A model generated the notes under the pieces. That model was given only the letters and a program-made list of their open reading frames with translations, was not told the origin of the DNA and made no database searches. From Lachnotalea glycerini (GTDB lineage Bacteria > Bacillota > Clostridia > Lachnospirales > Lachnospiraceae), in NCBI RefSeq assembly GCF_003201285.1, contig NZ_QICS01000001.1:520678-584677 (forward strand): a stretch of DNA of 64,000 bases. Reading direction: 5' to 3'. A program made the translations under genes and the position numbers. This document shows, piece after piece, positions 42,703 to 51,769 of the stretch (position 1 is its first letter; each line of letters begins with the position of its first letter).

Positions 42703-42817
42703 ACAAAGTGGACAAGTCCGCACCAACTCCCTAATCCCTCACTCATGAGGGACTTGACTGCTTTGCCGCGTCGAATGCAGTCACGCAGTGACATTTTCCA
42801 CTTGCATTCGTGCGCAT
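42703..42817 (-). repeat. Dispersed intergenic repeat, copy B (inverted copy at 331-430)
   Basis: Reverse complement of copy A over 42732-42817, plus the outer block at 42703-42716 after an insertion of about 15 bases. It lies between the divergent flavodoxin gene and the 85-codon plus-strand gene. It has no long ORF but contains several short inverted repeats, so it may fold as DNA or RNA. Confidence 0.8.
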
Positions 42818-42835
42818 CCCGCGGAACATTTTAAT

Positions 42836-42860
42836 GTAATAGGACGCAATTTCCTATTAC
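42836..42860 (+). other. Hairpin just upstream of the 85-codon gene
   Basis: Perfect 9-bp stem GTAATAGGA / TCCTATTAC with a 7-nt loop, ending about 18 nt before the ribosome binding site of the next gene. Only three T follow, so it is a weak terminator at best; it might protect or regulate the mRNA 5' end. Confidence 0.45.
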
Positions 42861-42888
42861 TTTAAAAAATAATTTATATGGAGGTTTT

Positions 42889-43146
42889 ATGGACGATATA
42901 TATGAAATTATAGAAAATCTGATTAAAGCTTCTGGATATTTATCCAGTATAAGCGGTTTTGATATTTATAATGAAATCTGCGATGAAGTGGACGGCAAGA
43001 AAAATGGAAGCTATGTATTCATGTCAAAGCATGATAATGATGATATCTTCGAATATAATCTTACCATTTTTGACGATGAATTTAATTTAAGCTCCTTGAC
43101 GATTACTACGCCTGATGGTCAGAACTATTTCATTCCTTTTGACTAA
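42889..43146 (+). CDS. Conserved-looking 85-aa acidic protein of unknown function
   Basis: A complete 85-codon frame with TGGAGG before the ATG. The protein is acidic (many Asp and Glu), has no membrane segment and no cysteine pair, and ends with a beta-rich stretch (FNLSSLTITTPDGQNYFIPFD). I do not recognise a family. It stands alone between the dispersed repeat and the convergent ohrR gene. Confidence 0.65.
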   Translation: MDDIYEIIENLIKASGYLSSISGFDIYNEICDEVDGKKNGSYVFMSKHDNDDIFEYNLTIFDDEFNLSSLTITTPDGQNYFIPFD

Positions 43147-43158
43147 TCGCAAGCAGAT

Positions 43159-43191
43159 GCAGTAAAACGTTTTTTATTTGCGTTTTACTGC
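43159..43191. terminator. Inverted repeat between convergent genes, probable bidirectional terminator
   Basis: Perfect 11-bp stem GCAGTAAAACG / CGTTTTACTGC with an 11-nt T-rich loop. The right arm contains the ohrR stop codon. No T run follows the stem on either strand, so termination efficiency is uncertain. Confidence 0.5.
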
Positions 43192-43616
43192 ACAATCTGA
43201 TTTAGTATTTGATATAAAATGCGATACAATACTTTTGCATCTTCTTCCGGAATATTGATACAACTTCCAATCTTTGCAGGTATTTCAATCGCCTTGTTCT
43301 TTAAGGCTTCACCTTCCTTTGTAATTGTAACGATTAAATTTCTCTCATCCTGAGTTGAACGTTCTCTTTTTATAAATCCCTGTTTTTCAAGCTTCTTAAG
43401 TAATGGAGTCAATGTTCCCGAATCCAGATATAAGTATTTGCCAAGTGCTTTTACATTTAAAGATTTTTTTTCCCATAATACCATCATGGTTATATATTGA
43501 GTATAGGTAAGCTCAATTTCATCTAAATATGGTTTATACTGTTTTACTACTTCTTTCGCACATGCATATAATGGAAAACATAGTTGATTTTCCAACTTTA
43601 ATAAATCATCTTTCAT
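43185..43616 (-). CDS. ohrR: OhrR-type MarR family peroxide-sensing repressor
   Basis: A 143-aa winged-helix repressor. LENQLCFPLYA near the N-terminus holds the reactive Cys (residue 13) of OhrR that is oxidised by organic hydroperoxides. KPYLDEIELTYTQY supplies the Tyr residues that stabilise it, and LYLDSGTLTPLLKKLEKQGF is the recognition-helix region, very like Bacillus OhrR. A matching palindromic operator lies 39 nt upstream. No ohr peroxidase gene is in the window, so its target is unclear; self-repression is likely. Confidence 0.88.
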   Translation of the reverse strand: MKDDLLKLENQLCFPLYACAKEVVKQYKPYLDEIELTYTQYITMMVLWEKKSLNVKALGKYLYLDSGTLTPLLKKLEKQGFIKRERSTQDERNLIVTITKEGEALKNKAIEIPAKIGSCINIPEEDAKVLYRILYQILNQIVQ

Positions 43617-43654
43617 TTTTACTCCTAACTTTTAATGTTTTTACTATTCTATCA

Positions 43655-43669
43655 TACAATTATATTGTA
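43655..43669 (-). promoter_or_regulatory. OhrR-type operator
   Basis: TACAAT-TAT-ATTGTA, a 15-bp palindrome that closely resembles known OhrR sites (TACAATT-AATTGTA type), 39 nt upstream of the ohrR start. Confidence 0.7.
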
Positions 43670-43844
43670 ATCAATTAGGTTTAAGATTTTATCATTTTCT
43701 TTTAAATTCCATAATATGTATGATTCATCTAATTTTCACTATATATTCATGTACTATCTACATTTTCGAATTAGAATAATAAGACAAGCATTACACATAC
43801 TATAGTAAGAAAACAAGTTCACATTATTATAAAGGAGGTTTCTT

Positions 43845-44099
43845 ATGCCAGTACAAATATTTTCTGCTTTTCATAATAATTCAGAATATTCACCCATGTA
43901 CTTTCGCTTTGAAGACGGAAATCACGGTATTCAAATGGTAGAAATAAAGCAAATTTTAAATTATAAAGAATTCTATTTAAGAAATATTAAATTTATCCGC
44001 TACTTATGCAAGGCTCAGATACTCAATCAGGAAACCACTTTAGAACTAATATATAATGTATCAAAACACACTTGGAAAATGTTTGATATACAAGAATAA
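43845..44099 (+). CDS. 84-aa protein of unknown function
   Basis: A complete 84-codon frame with a perfect AAAGGAGG ribosome site. The sequence is mixed in character, with aromatic and basic residues (KEFYLRNIKFIRYLCKAQIL), one Cys and no membrane segment. No family recognised. It is a single-gene unit closed by the hairpin at 44143-44168. Divergent from ohrR with about 230 bp between them, so OhrR might also act on it. Confidence 0.65.
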   Translation: MPVQIFSAFHNNSEYSPMYFRFEDGNHGIQMVEIKQILNYKEFYLRNIKFIRYLCKAQILNQETTLELIYNVSKHTWKMFDIQE

Positions 44100-44142
44100 A
44101 TTAAAAAACATAACGTTTGCAATATACATTAGCAGTCTTAAC

Positions 44143-44168
44143 AATAGGAAGATTTTTCTTCCTATTTT
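44143..44168 (+). terminator. Intrinsic terminator between convergent genes
   Basis: AATAGGAAGA / TCTTCCTATT, 10 bp, 4-nt T loop, followed by TTC on the plus strand. It serves the 84-codon gene and possibly the convergent alarmone synthetase gene. Confidence 0.75.
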
Positions 44169-44171
44169 CAG

Positions 44172-44918
44172 TTAGTAAAAACTCGACAAATCAAACTTTT
44201 CCATCTTATCAAGGAAATCCTCTTCATTCGTATTTTCCTGTATTTTATTTCTGATACTAAGCATCCTAACATCAGTAGCTGCTATAATATCAGCACACTC
44301 CTTTAATTCCTTTGTAATCTCCTCTTCATTATTAATTACATGCTTATATCTTAACTGATGCTCTAAGCTTGCCCAAAAATCCATTGCAATGGTTCTGATT
44401 TGAACCTCTACTCTCATCATTTTCTTTTGATCGGAAAAAAATACCGGTATTTCTATTATTAAATGTAAACTTCGATAACCATTTAATTTGGGTTCATTAA
44501 TATAATCCTTTTGTTCTACCAAAGCAATATCATCCTGTCTTACAAGCATGGAAGCAATTTCGTATATATCATCTACAAATGAACAAATCACTCGTACACC
44601 TGCAACATCCGATAGCGTTTCTTCAATGGAATCAACACTGATTATTTTACCTTTTTTTTGAAGTTTTTTGGCTATACTTACAGGTTTTTTAATTCTGGAA
44701 CTGATGAACTCAATGGGATTTCTTTTATATCTTACCGATAATTCAGCATTCAGAACCTCCAATTTAGTTTTTACTTCCTTAATAGCACAATCATACATCA
44801 TCATAAGCTCTTGAAATTGTAATGTTTGATTAATAAAAAATTCAGGATTTTTAATTAATTCCTTATCACCAATTACACTAATTTGCCCAACCTCTGTGTT
44901 TTGCTCTAAATCTGCCAT
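44172..44918 (-). CDS. Small alarmone synthetase (RelA/SpoT synthetase domain)
   Basis: Predicted (p)ppGpp synthetase of 248 aa with no hydrolase or regulatory domain. Family motifs: YKRNPIEFISSRIKKPVSIA (ATP-binding Arg/Lys), LSDVAGVRVICSFVDDIYEI, LNGYRSLHLIIE (the G-loop GYRSxH) and RVEVQIRTIAMDFWASLEHQ with catalytic Glu. It resembles Bacillus YjbM (RelQ) and YwaC (RelP), with an N-terminal extension of about 35 residues. Which of the two groups it belongs to is not decided. Confidence 0.92.
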   Translation of the reverse strand: MADLEQNTEVGQISVIGDKELIKNPEFFINQTLQFQELMMMYDCAIKEVKTKLEVLNAELSVRYKRNPIEFISSRIKKPVSIAKKLQKKGKIISVDSIEETLSDVAGVRVICSFVDDIYEIASMLVRQDDIALVEQKDYINEPKLNGYRSLHLIIEIPVFFSDQKKMMRVEVQIRTIAMDFWASLEHQLRYKHVINNEEEITKELKECADIIAATDVRMLSIRNKIQENTNEEDFLDKMEKFDLSSFY

Positions 44919-45131
44919 AAATTAATCACCTCTTACTTACTTTTATCCTTGTTAAGAATACTCCTATTAATCTTGTAACCCCTCATTACCCGATTTCATA
45001 TTTCTACTCCACTCGTCAGTAAGTATCAAACTAACACAAAATTCACAAATACTATAACATAAAAATGTGAATATTATAAGAATAATAGTTATATTTATTA
45101 TGAAATTTTTATAATTTTGCTAATATTTATA

Positions 45132-45160
45132 TTGCAAATTTGGGAACCTGTCTCTATACT
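45132..45160 (+). promoter_or_regulatory. Promoter of aroC
   Basis: TTGCAA (45132-45137), 17-nt spacer, TATACT (45155-45160). The leader to the ATG is about 90 nt. The rest of the 340-bp gap to the alarmone synthetase gene is AT-rich, and apart from a small inverted repeat (TTCACA / TGTGAA, about 45040-45070) I see nothing more in it. Confidence 0.75.
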
Positions 45161-45257
45161 AGAATGAGAAAAGAAGCCATTTCTTCTATAAACAAAAATA
45201 GATATGAAAAACTTTATAAAAAATAAATACTTGTTTTATCATACAATGGAGGTCATT

Positions 45258-46358
45258 ATGTCAGGTTCAATATTAGGAAACTTATTTACAATAGCCACAT
45301 GGGGTGAATCACATGGCAAGGGAATTGGTGTCGTAGTCGACGGTTGCCCTGCAGGGCTTAATTTATGTGAAGAAGATATTCAGTTATTTTTAAATAGAAG
45401 AAAACCCGGCCAGTCTAAATTTTCTACCCCGCGTAAAGAAGAAGATTCTGTTGAAATACTGTCCGGTGTATTTGACGGTAAGACAACTGGAACTCCCATT
45501 TCATTGATTATTTATAATCAAACACAGCGTTCTGGTGATTACAGTGAGATTGCAAATTATTATCGACCGGGACATGCCGATTTAACCTATGATGTGAAAT
45601 ATGGGTTTCGCGATTATCGAGGTGGCGGACGGTCCTCAGGCAGAGAAACTATTGGCCGTGTAGCTGCCGGTGCAATTGCCTCTAAAATTTTGAACACTCT
45701 TGGAATAGACATTTTTGCTTATACAAAATCCATAGGTCCTTTTGAAATTCATACTTTTGATCGAAATGAAATTATGAACAATTCACTTTATATGCCTGAT
45801 GCCAATACAGCTCTTGATGCTTCTTCTTATCTTGAAGAATGTATAAAAAACCATAATTCTGCCGGCGGGAAAATCGAATGTATTATTTCAAATTTACCTG
45901 CCGGGGTAGGTGAACCTGCTTTTGAGAAGCTGAATGCAAATCTGGCTAAGGCTGTAACTTCCATCGGAGCTGTAAAGGCCTTTGAAATCGGGGATGGCAT
46001 TGAGGTTGCAACAGCAACCGGTTTAAGCAATAATGATGCTTATCAATATGATGAAAACAGCAATATCATAAAGCTTTCGAATCATTCAGGTGGGATACTT
46101 GGAGGAATCAGTGATGGTACTGATATTTTATTGCGAGCATCTATAAAACCTACTCCATCCATTGCTGCGTCTCAGAAAACCATCAATAAATCAGGTGAAA
46201 ATATTAATATTAATATTAAAGGCCGTCACGACCCGATTATTGTACCAAGAGCTGTTGTGGTAGTAGAATCTATGGTTGCAGTTACTGTGCTTGATATGTT
46301 ATTTATGAGTATGACCTCAAATATGGATTCCATTAAACGCTTTTGGGAAAAACGCTAA
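45258..46358 (+). CDS. aroC: Chorismate synthase
   Basis: Converts EPSP to chorismate with reduced FMN, the last common step to aromatic amino acids and folate. The 366-aa protein starts MSGSILGNLFTIATWGESHG, shows RRKPGQSKFSTPRKEEDSV, PGHADLTYDVKYGFRDYRGG and GRSSGRETIGRVAAGA, and later GGILGGISDG. I chose the ATG at 45258, preceded by TGGAGG; the upstream in-frame start at 45204 has no ribosome site. It is not in an aro operon. Confidence 0.96.
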   Translation: MSGSILGNLFTIATWGESHGKGIGVVVDGCPAGLNLCEEDIQLFLNRRKPGQSKFSTPRKEEDSVEILSGVFDGKTTGTPISLIIYNQTQRSGDYSEIANYYRPGHADLTYDVKYGFRDYRGGGRSSGRETIGRVAAGAIASKILNTLGIDIFAYTKSIGPFEIHTFDRNEIMNNSLYMPDANTALDASSYLEECIKNHNSAGGKIECIISNLPAGVGEPAFEKLNANLAKAVTSIGAVKAFEIGDGIEVATATGLSNNDAYQYDENSNIIKLSNHSGGILGGISDGTDILLRASIKPTPSIAASQKTINKSGENININIKGRHDPIIVPRAVVVVESMVAVTVLDMLFMSMTSNMDSIKRFWEKR

Positions 46359-46372
46359 ACGGATTACAGAAT

Positions 46373-46403
46373 AAGAACTCCTGTCTACTTGACAGAAGTT
46401 CTT
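46373..46403 (+). terminator. Terminator hairpin between aroC and the esterase gene
   Basis: AAGAACT-c-CTGTC stem pairing with GACAG-a-AGTTCTT, loop 5 nt, between convergent genes. No long T run on either side, but the stem is strong (12 bp with one internal mismatch). Confidence 0.65.
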
Positions 46404-46456
46404 GATACTGTATAACAATGCAGCAATTTATCAACATTCATCATATAGCATCCCTT

Positions 46457-48184
46457 TCATGCTACATAGCCAAAGCCAAGGATAGTAAACTTTTTATCTT
46501 CATCACCAGAAGCTAACTGTACCCGAATAACATGTTCCTTACTTTCGGTTTCGTTTAAAACAAGTATAGGGTTGCAATGAATCCAGCCATTCTGATGAGG
46601 ATCTACGGTTCTAACCACTTTACCGTCCACATAAATATCTGCTTTTCCAACATCCATGGCTCCAGAATCCTTAGAAATAACAAAAAATGCTTTTACATTT
46701 ATCTTTAATTCTAGATAAGGTTGCTTTTTAACACCATTTGTTCCATCATACATCCAATTATATGGAAATTCGGGTGTCCCCATTAGATTTTCATCCATTT
46801 CCACACATTGCAGCTCCTTATCTGTTTCTGTAAAATCACCAGGCTGAATCTTGAAAATACTGCATTTCATCTGTTTATCTATTAGTTTTACTTCTGTAAA
46901 GTCATCCCCAAGGACTGGCTTTTGCAATAAAAGTGATTCTGTTGGATCATCTGGTATTTCACTTTTATTACTATCCAACATACTATCTGACAGCTTAAAT
47001 AAGTTAGTCAGACAGTCCGCCATAATAGTATGCCCTATATTACTTGGATGAAATACATCGTAGAAAAACTGGTTTTTAGATAAAACTTTTCCTTGTGCTT
47101 TGTTCAATTTAAATTGAGGTGTTACTGCATTAAGAATACTTACCATGGGAAGATCATAAAGCTTTCCTACTGGTGAAAGCCGCTCCTGTAAGTTCCAGTC
47201 GCTTGCAAATACAGCAAAAAGCAATATGACTGCCGGATGATTTGGAAGCTTTAAAATCTTCTTTACCAGACTCTCATAGCATATTCCCTTTGTCTCATCA
47301 CCTTCATCATTAACTGCAAATTCAACAATTACCACATCAGGCTGTACGCCGTCCCTTAAAATATCCCGATCAAAACGAAGCATTCCAAGCTCGGATGGTG
47401 TCCCGCCTACTCCTGCTTTAACATAATGTACATTATCACCCGTTCCATACTTATATGCAAACTCCTGATAAGATTTATATGCATAGCACTCTTTATTAAT
47501 TGGTATAGCTCCTGCTCCTTGAGTAATAGAACCTCCGATATAAGCAAGTGTAACATCCTCTCCTGCACGTGCCTTTCTGATGGCTTTCATAATACGGACT
47601 GCATTACCAGTCTGCATTAAGGAGCGTGCAATCATGATCTGGTAATCTTTTGAATTGACATCAACTTCCTCTTCGTCTATTATTATTGGCGCTGAGTATC
47701 CCTCATTGAGGTAAAAACGTACACTGGCTTTTGCAATCTTTTCTGGAACATCAAAAACAAATCTAATCTGTCCTGGTTCAAAATCATCCTCTGTCCACAG
47801 AACATCAGATAGATAAATTCTACTCTCTGCTCCATCCCCTTTTAGTTTCAATATAAGAAGTGAACCACCTCCATACACATCCTTTTGTCCGTACATTTGA
47901 AATACAAATTCAACACTATCTTCTGTATTCTCCGTTTCAATTGAAATACCAATACTATGTATCAATTTTCGAAATCCGTCCGTAGTCTTTAATAAATCCA
48001 AAATCTCCTGGTCTGCAATATTACCAGTAATCTGGGCACTATTAATCAAACGTCCATCATTTTCAAAAATAAACTGAACCCCTTTTCCATCTGTCTGTTT
48101 TGCTCCAAAAATCTCTTTTCCCCGCATAATATAAAAATACGGACGTCTCTTTTCAGGATCCCTTGGTGCCTTTGGTCCTTCCAT
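46457..48184 (-). CDS. SGNH/GDSL-type hydrolase, probable carbohydrate esterase
   Basis: A 575-aa protein without a signal peptide. Residues about 200-400 form an SGNH hydrolase domain: block I AYIGGSITQGAG (nucleophile Ser), the Gly of KAGVGGTPSELGM, the Asn of VEFAVNDEGDE, and DVFHPSNIGHTIMA with the Asp-x-x-His pair. The N-terminal 200 residues and the last 170 look beta-rich, like jelly-roll accessory domains. Deacetylation of imported oligosaccharides is the likely role, given its place at the end of the glycan locus. I use the ATG at 48184, since AAAGGAGG sits just before it; the longer TTG start would include the ribosome site. Confidence 0.82.
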   Translation of the reverse strand: MEGPKAPRDPEKRRPYFYIMRGKEIFGAKQTDGKGVQFIFENDGRLINSAQITGNIADQEILDLLKTTDGFRKLIHSIGISIETENTEDSVEFVFQMYGQKDVYGGGSLLILKLKGDGAESRIYLSDVLWTEDDFEPGQIRFVFDVPEKIAKASVRFYLNEGYSAPIIIDEEEVDVNSKDYQIMIARSLMQTGNAVRIMKAIRKARAGEDVTLAYIGGSITQGAGAIPINKECYAYKSYQEFAYKYGTGDNVHYVKAGVGGTPSELGMLRFDRDILRDGVQPDVVIVEFAVNDEGDETKGICYESLVKKILKLPNHPAVILLFAVFASDWNLQERLSPVGKLYDLPMVSILNAVTPQFKLNKAQGKVLSKNQFFYDVFHPSNIGHTIMADCLTNLFKLSDSMLDSNKSEIPDDPTESLLLQKPVLGDDFTEVKLIDKQMKCSIFKIQPGDFTETDKELQCVEMDENLMGTPEFPYNWMYDGTNGVKKQPYLELKINVKAFFVISKDSGAMDVGKADIYVDGKVVRTVDPHQNGWIHCNPILVLNETESKEHVIRVQLASGDEDKKFTILGFGYVA

Positions 48185-48374
48185 TTTTTCTCCTCCTTTC
48201 AATTGCTATCTACTTTCTGAATTTGATCAAATTCTGCCAGCTTATGTACTACCTACCCATTACCAACATCCTCATCTCTTTTCTTATTATAGCTTTCTTT
48301 TTCATTCATTTCTTCTCAGATTTTGTTAATTACTATTCTTATCTTGCGAGTTCTCAGAATTTATGTCCCCATGT

Positions 48375-49037
48375 CTAATTTTCTTTCTCAACTTTTCCCA
48401 ACTCATCCCATGTCTTTTTCATCTCTTCTGTCATATATTTACGTATAATTTTTTCCATGAAATTACTATAGAAATAGAGACAAAATCCAGGCATAAAAAT
48501 AACCCCAACAGGAAAAACAATCATGATAACCACGGATAAAATAAATAATGTAATGAAAAGCAGTGTTGTCGGAAAATGTCGAAACAGTAACATTATTGAA
48601 AACATTACCAATTGAATTCTTCCCATAACAAATCTTGACAAAATCGGATATGTATAAATTTCTACTCCAATCACTAATAAAAAAAATATTACATAAATAA
48701 AAAGCAGATCCAGTGCAAAAGAGGAATTTGTTGTCTCTAATGATTGGAATACAAGGCATATGTTGACTCCCAGAATTCCTTTTATTACCAAATATATCAG
48801 ATTAGTTAGTAATGAATCTTTAAAATTACTCTTGAATGATTTAACAAATTCCTGATGAAGTGTTCCAGTCTGACGCCTTACCACCTTGACTATTGTATAA
48901 TATGCTGCTGTTGTAGATGCTCCAATCGTGACCATCGGAAGACAGCATAACAACCATAAAATACTTATAATACAAATATCAGATACTTTCGACAAAAAGT
49001 TCATAATCACTCCATCCAGCCTAAAAATCTCTTCCAT
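48375..49037 (-). CDS. YesL family (DUF624) membrane protein
   Basis: A 220-aa protein with about five membrane helices. The N-terminal segment LSKVSDICIISILWLLCCLP and MVTIGASTTAAYYTIVKVV match the YesL/DUF624 family, found next to sugar ABC importers in many Firmicutes. TGAGG precedes the ATG. Function is unknown; by context it assists glycan transport. Confidence 0.85.
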   Translation of the reverse strand: MEEIFRLDGVIMNFLSKVSDICIISILWLLCCLPMVTIGASTTAAYYTIVKVVRRQTGTLHQEFVKSFKSNFKDSLLTNLIYLVIKGILGVNICLVFQSLETTNSSFALDLLFIYVIFFLLVIGVEIYTYPILSRFVMGRIQLVMFSIMLLFRHFPTTLLFITLFILSVVIMIVFPVGVIFMPGFCLYFYSNFMEKIIRKYMTEEMKKTWDELGKVEKEN

Positions 49038-49201
49038 ATTTACCTCATTTCACACTGCCTCTATACAAATTTTAACATCTTACAATGTTACATTTTACAA
49101 ATGACAAATCATGGGATGGCAGCCAATGCATACCACCCCGCAAAGAATTTCGTATTCTCAATACTCATTATTACATACATTTAAATATCATTCATTTTAT
49201 C

Positions 49202-50650
49202 TTACTGACTATTTGTCTGGTCAATATAGGATTGCCATGTATTTCTAATCGATTCTGCTTTTTGTGCTGGAGTGTTATCCTTACTTATGCTCCAGAAAAG
49301 ATCTGATCCCATGTCAATACCATTGATTGCTTTTTCATTCATAGGAACACCACTGTTAACCATGATAGCAAGTGTTTCATCTACCGATTCTGTATCTCTA
49401 AAGGATTGATAATAACCAGATTTCCATGTTTCTGAATCCTCATACCCTGGTACTGGATCTGTATATAGATTATAAACAAAAGCAAGCTTCCAAGCTTTGT
49501 CTTCATCGTAGCAAGAAGGAATTACATATACATTGTCATGTGCGTAGTTTACATAATGATCCATCAAAGGTCCCATTGGAAAGCAAACGAAACCAAAGTC
49601 ATCCTCCATATCAGACCATTCACCAGCTTTATAGGATTCTGCACAAGTAAATACTGCTTCACCATTTGCAAATGCTGTATAGGTATAATCCCATTCCGCA
49701 TCTTCGGGATATATCATTTCGTATTTGTCAATCATATCAAGCGCCCAGTTTAAAGCTTCCAAAGTTGCATCACTTTCAAGCGCATTATAGTATCCATTTT
49801 CATCTTTTCCAATAAATTCTCCCCCATTTGAGAAAACAGCTGCTGGATATAAAGTACTTGTAAAGTTTGTCATAGCATTCTGATCAATGACACCGTCATT
49901 ATCTGTATCTTTCTGAACCTGTTGGCAGAGTTCTTCAAATTTATCCCATGTCCATTCATTATTTGCCTGTAATTCATAGATAGAATCCGGATCAATACCA
50001 GATTCCTCTAATAATCTCTTATTAAAATAAATACCTGCCGTTGCTTCATGTAAAATACCTCGCATGCCATAGGTTGCATCTCCAATTGTCATTAAATTTG
50101 TTACTACAGTTTCCCACTTATCTTCAGAAAAATCAAGACAATCCAATGTTGAAAGATCATACATTAAACCACTCATAAGCGCTGATGTTAATGCACTTCC
50201 CTGATACAAAGTAAAGATATAATTTTCCTCACCACCAGTAGTCGCATAGTTTACAAAATCCTCTGGTACATCCCCCCATGAAGTAATTGCCTGCTGCTTG
50301 ATTGTGAAGTGATAGGTTTTCTGAATCCAGTCTAAATATTCCTGATGTGCTTCATCATATGCACTGACAGCTTCCTCCTCTTCTCCTGAACTCCACCAAT
50401 CTGCAATAATGATTTCCATGCCACCCAAATCATATGGATTTCCATCCTCGTCAGTAAGAATGATATACTGATCAACCTCTTCTTCTGTAACTGCTGCTTC
50501 CTCTTTCGTATTTTCAGTTAACGCATCCTTTGTTTCATATGTCTCTCCAACCGTAGATGATGCTTCATCGGAAGGTTCTCCACATGCAGTTATACCAATA
50601 AGCATAATTCCTGCCATCATAATTGCCAATATTCGTTTCAATTGACTCAT
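49202..50650 (-). CDS. ABC importer sugar-binding lipoprotein
   Basis: A 482-aa extracellular binding protein. The lipobox is in AIMMAGIMLIGITAC, an acidic linker (residues about 25-60) follows, then a type I-like solute-binding fold with RRL-like internal segments (YFNKRLLEESGIDPDSIYEL, NEWTWDKFEELCQQVQKD) typical of oligosaccharide-binding proteins. I chose the ATG at 50650 (AGGAGG before it), not the frame start at 50695. It is the partner of the two permeases just upstream. Confidence 0.9.
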   Translation of the reverse strand: MSQLKRILAIMMAGIMLIGITACGEPSDEASSTVGETYETKDALTENTKEEAAVTEEEVDQYIILTDEDGNPYDLGGMEIIIADWWSSGEEEEAVSAYDEAHQEYLDWIQKTYHFTIKQQAITSWGDVPEDFVNYATTGGEENYIFTLYQGSALTSALMSGLMYDLSTLDCLDFSEDKWETVVTNLMTIGDATYGMRGILHEATAGIYFNKRLLEESGIDPDSIYELQANNEWTWDKFEELCQQVQKDTDNDGVIDQNAMTNFTSTLYPAAVFSNGGEFIGKDENGYYNALESDATLEALNWALDMIDKYEMIYPEDAEWDYTYTAFANGEAVFTCAESYKAGEWSDMEDDFGFVCFPMGPLMDHYVNYAHDNVYVIPSCYDEDKAWKLAFVYNLYTDPVPGYEDSETWKSGYYQSFRDTESVDETLAIMVNSGVPMNEKAINGIDMGSDLFWSISKDNTPAQKAESIRNTWQSYIDQTNSQ

Positions 50651-50764
50651 TTCAATTTCCTCCTTTAGATTCTTCTCTCTAATTAATAAATTCACGGCTG
50701 CAAATGATATTCCATTTGATTTCCTGTTGTATCAACAGTTTTTGGCACTCCAGAAAAAATATCG

Positions 50765-51769
50765 TTACATTTTAATACCAGTACTACTTAAGCTTTCTAC
50801 AAACCCTTTCTGTGCAAATAGATACAGAATCAATAGTGGAAAAATAACCATAAGAGTACCAGTAGAAATGATACACTCGGTATATCCAACCGATGCTCCG
50901 GTCGCCTGATTTAGTGTATAAATCATATAGTTACTTAATTTTTCTCCAATCTGTTGCAACTGAATGGAAAGTAATTTTACATTTCCAAGGAACATCTTTG
51001 AATAAAAACTGTCTGTCCATTGCCAAACAAAAGAAAACAAAAAACAGGATGTTACAATTGGTTTTGCATCCGGAAGCATGATGCGGATAAATGTTTTAAA
51101 TGTTCCACAACCATCCACATAAGCTGCCTCTTCCATTTCTTTTGGTATGTTTCGAAAAAATTGTCTGATCATATAGATATATAAACCATTTTTCAGTCCC
51201 ATACACCCTGCACTCATCAAATAGTAAGGAAGTACAGAGCCTCTTAAGTTTATGGTGTGTCCCATCGTCAAATTCGCAATCCCCAAGATATCAAAATATC
51301 TGAAATGCAGATGCAAAGAAGATGAGATTGTCTGGGGTGGAATAATAATAGCTAACATGACACATGCAAACCAGAACTTTTTAAATGGAAACTCAAATCT
51401 GGCAAATCCATAGCCAGCCACCGTACAAACTATAATCTGCAATACAGCAATTGTTAAAGATACCAGCAGAGTATTACGAAGAGTACTAAAGTAACTCATA
51501 AACTGTGCTGCCAGCAGATAATTGGCACTGGTAAAATGCTCAGGCACTGAAATTACCATTGCATTATACAAATCCTCTTCAGCCATAAAGCTAATAGATA
51601 TTTTATTAAAAATTGGCTGCAATATCAGGAAGCACATACCAAACAAAAGAAAAAAACGTATGATTCGATAAATTAAATTTTTGATATCCTTTTTTAACAG
51701 ATAACCACTCGTTTTTTTATTCCGTTCCCAATAACTGATGTATTTTTTTTGCATCTGTTCTTTATTCAT
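50765..51769 (-). CDS. Carbohydrate ABC importer permease (MalG-like)
   Basis: A 334-aa inner-membrane permease with six predicted helices and the cytoplasmic EAA loop (EEAAYVDGCGTFKTFIRIML), which contacts the ATPase. The C-terminus LSSTGIKM is typical of MalG/LacG-type subunits. Its start overlaps the upstream permease stop by 8 nt; AAAGGAG precedes it. Confidence 0.93.
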   Translation of the reverse strand: MNKEQMQKKYISYWERNKKTSGYLLKKDIKNLIYRIIRFFLLFGMCFLILQPIFNKISISFMAEEDLYNAMVISVPEHFTSANYLLAAQFMSYFSTLRNTLLVSLTIAVLQIIVCTVAGYGFARFEFPFKKFWFACVMLAIIIPPQTISSSLHLHFRYFDILGIANLTMGHTINLRGSVLPYYLMSAGCMGLKNGLYIYMIRQFFRNIPKEMEEAAYVDGCGTFKTFIRIMLPDAKPIVTSCFLFSFVWQWTDSFYSKMFLGNVKLLSIQLQQIGEKLSNYMIYTLNQATGASVGYTECIISTGTLMVIFPLLILYLFAQKGFVESLSSTGIKM

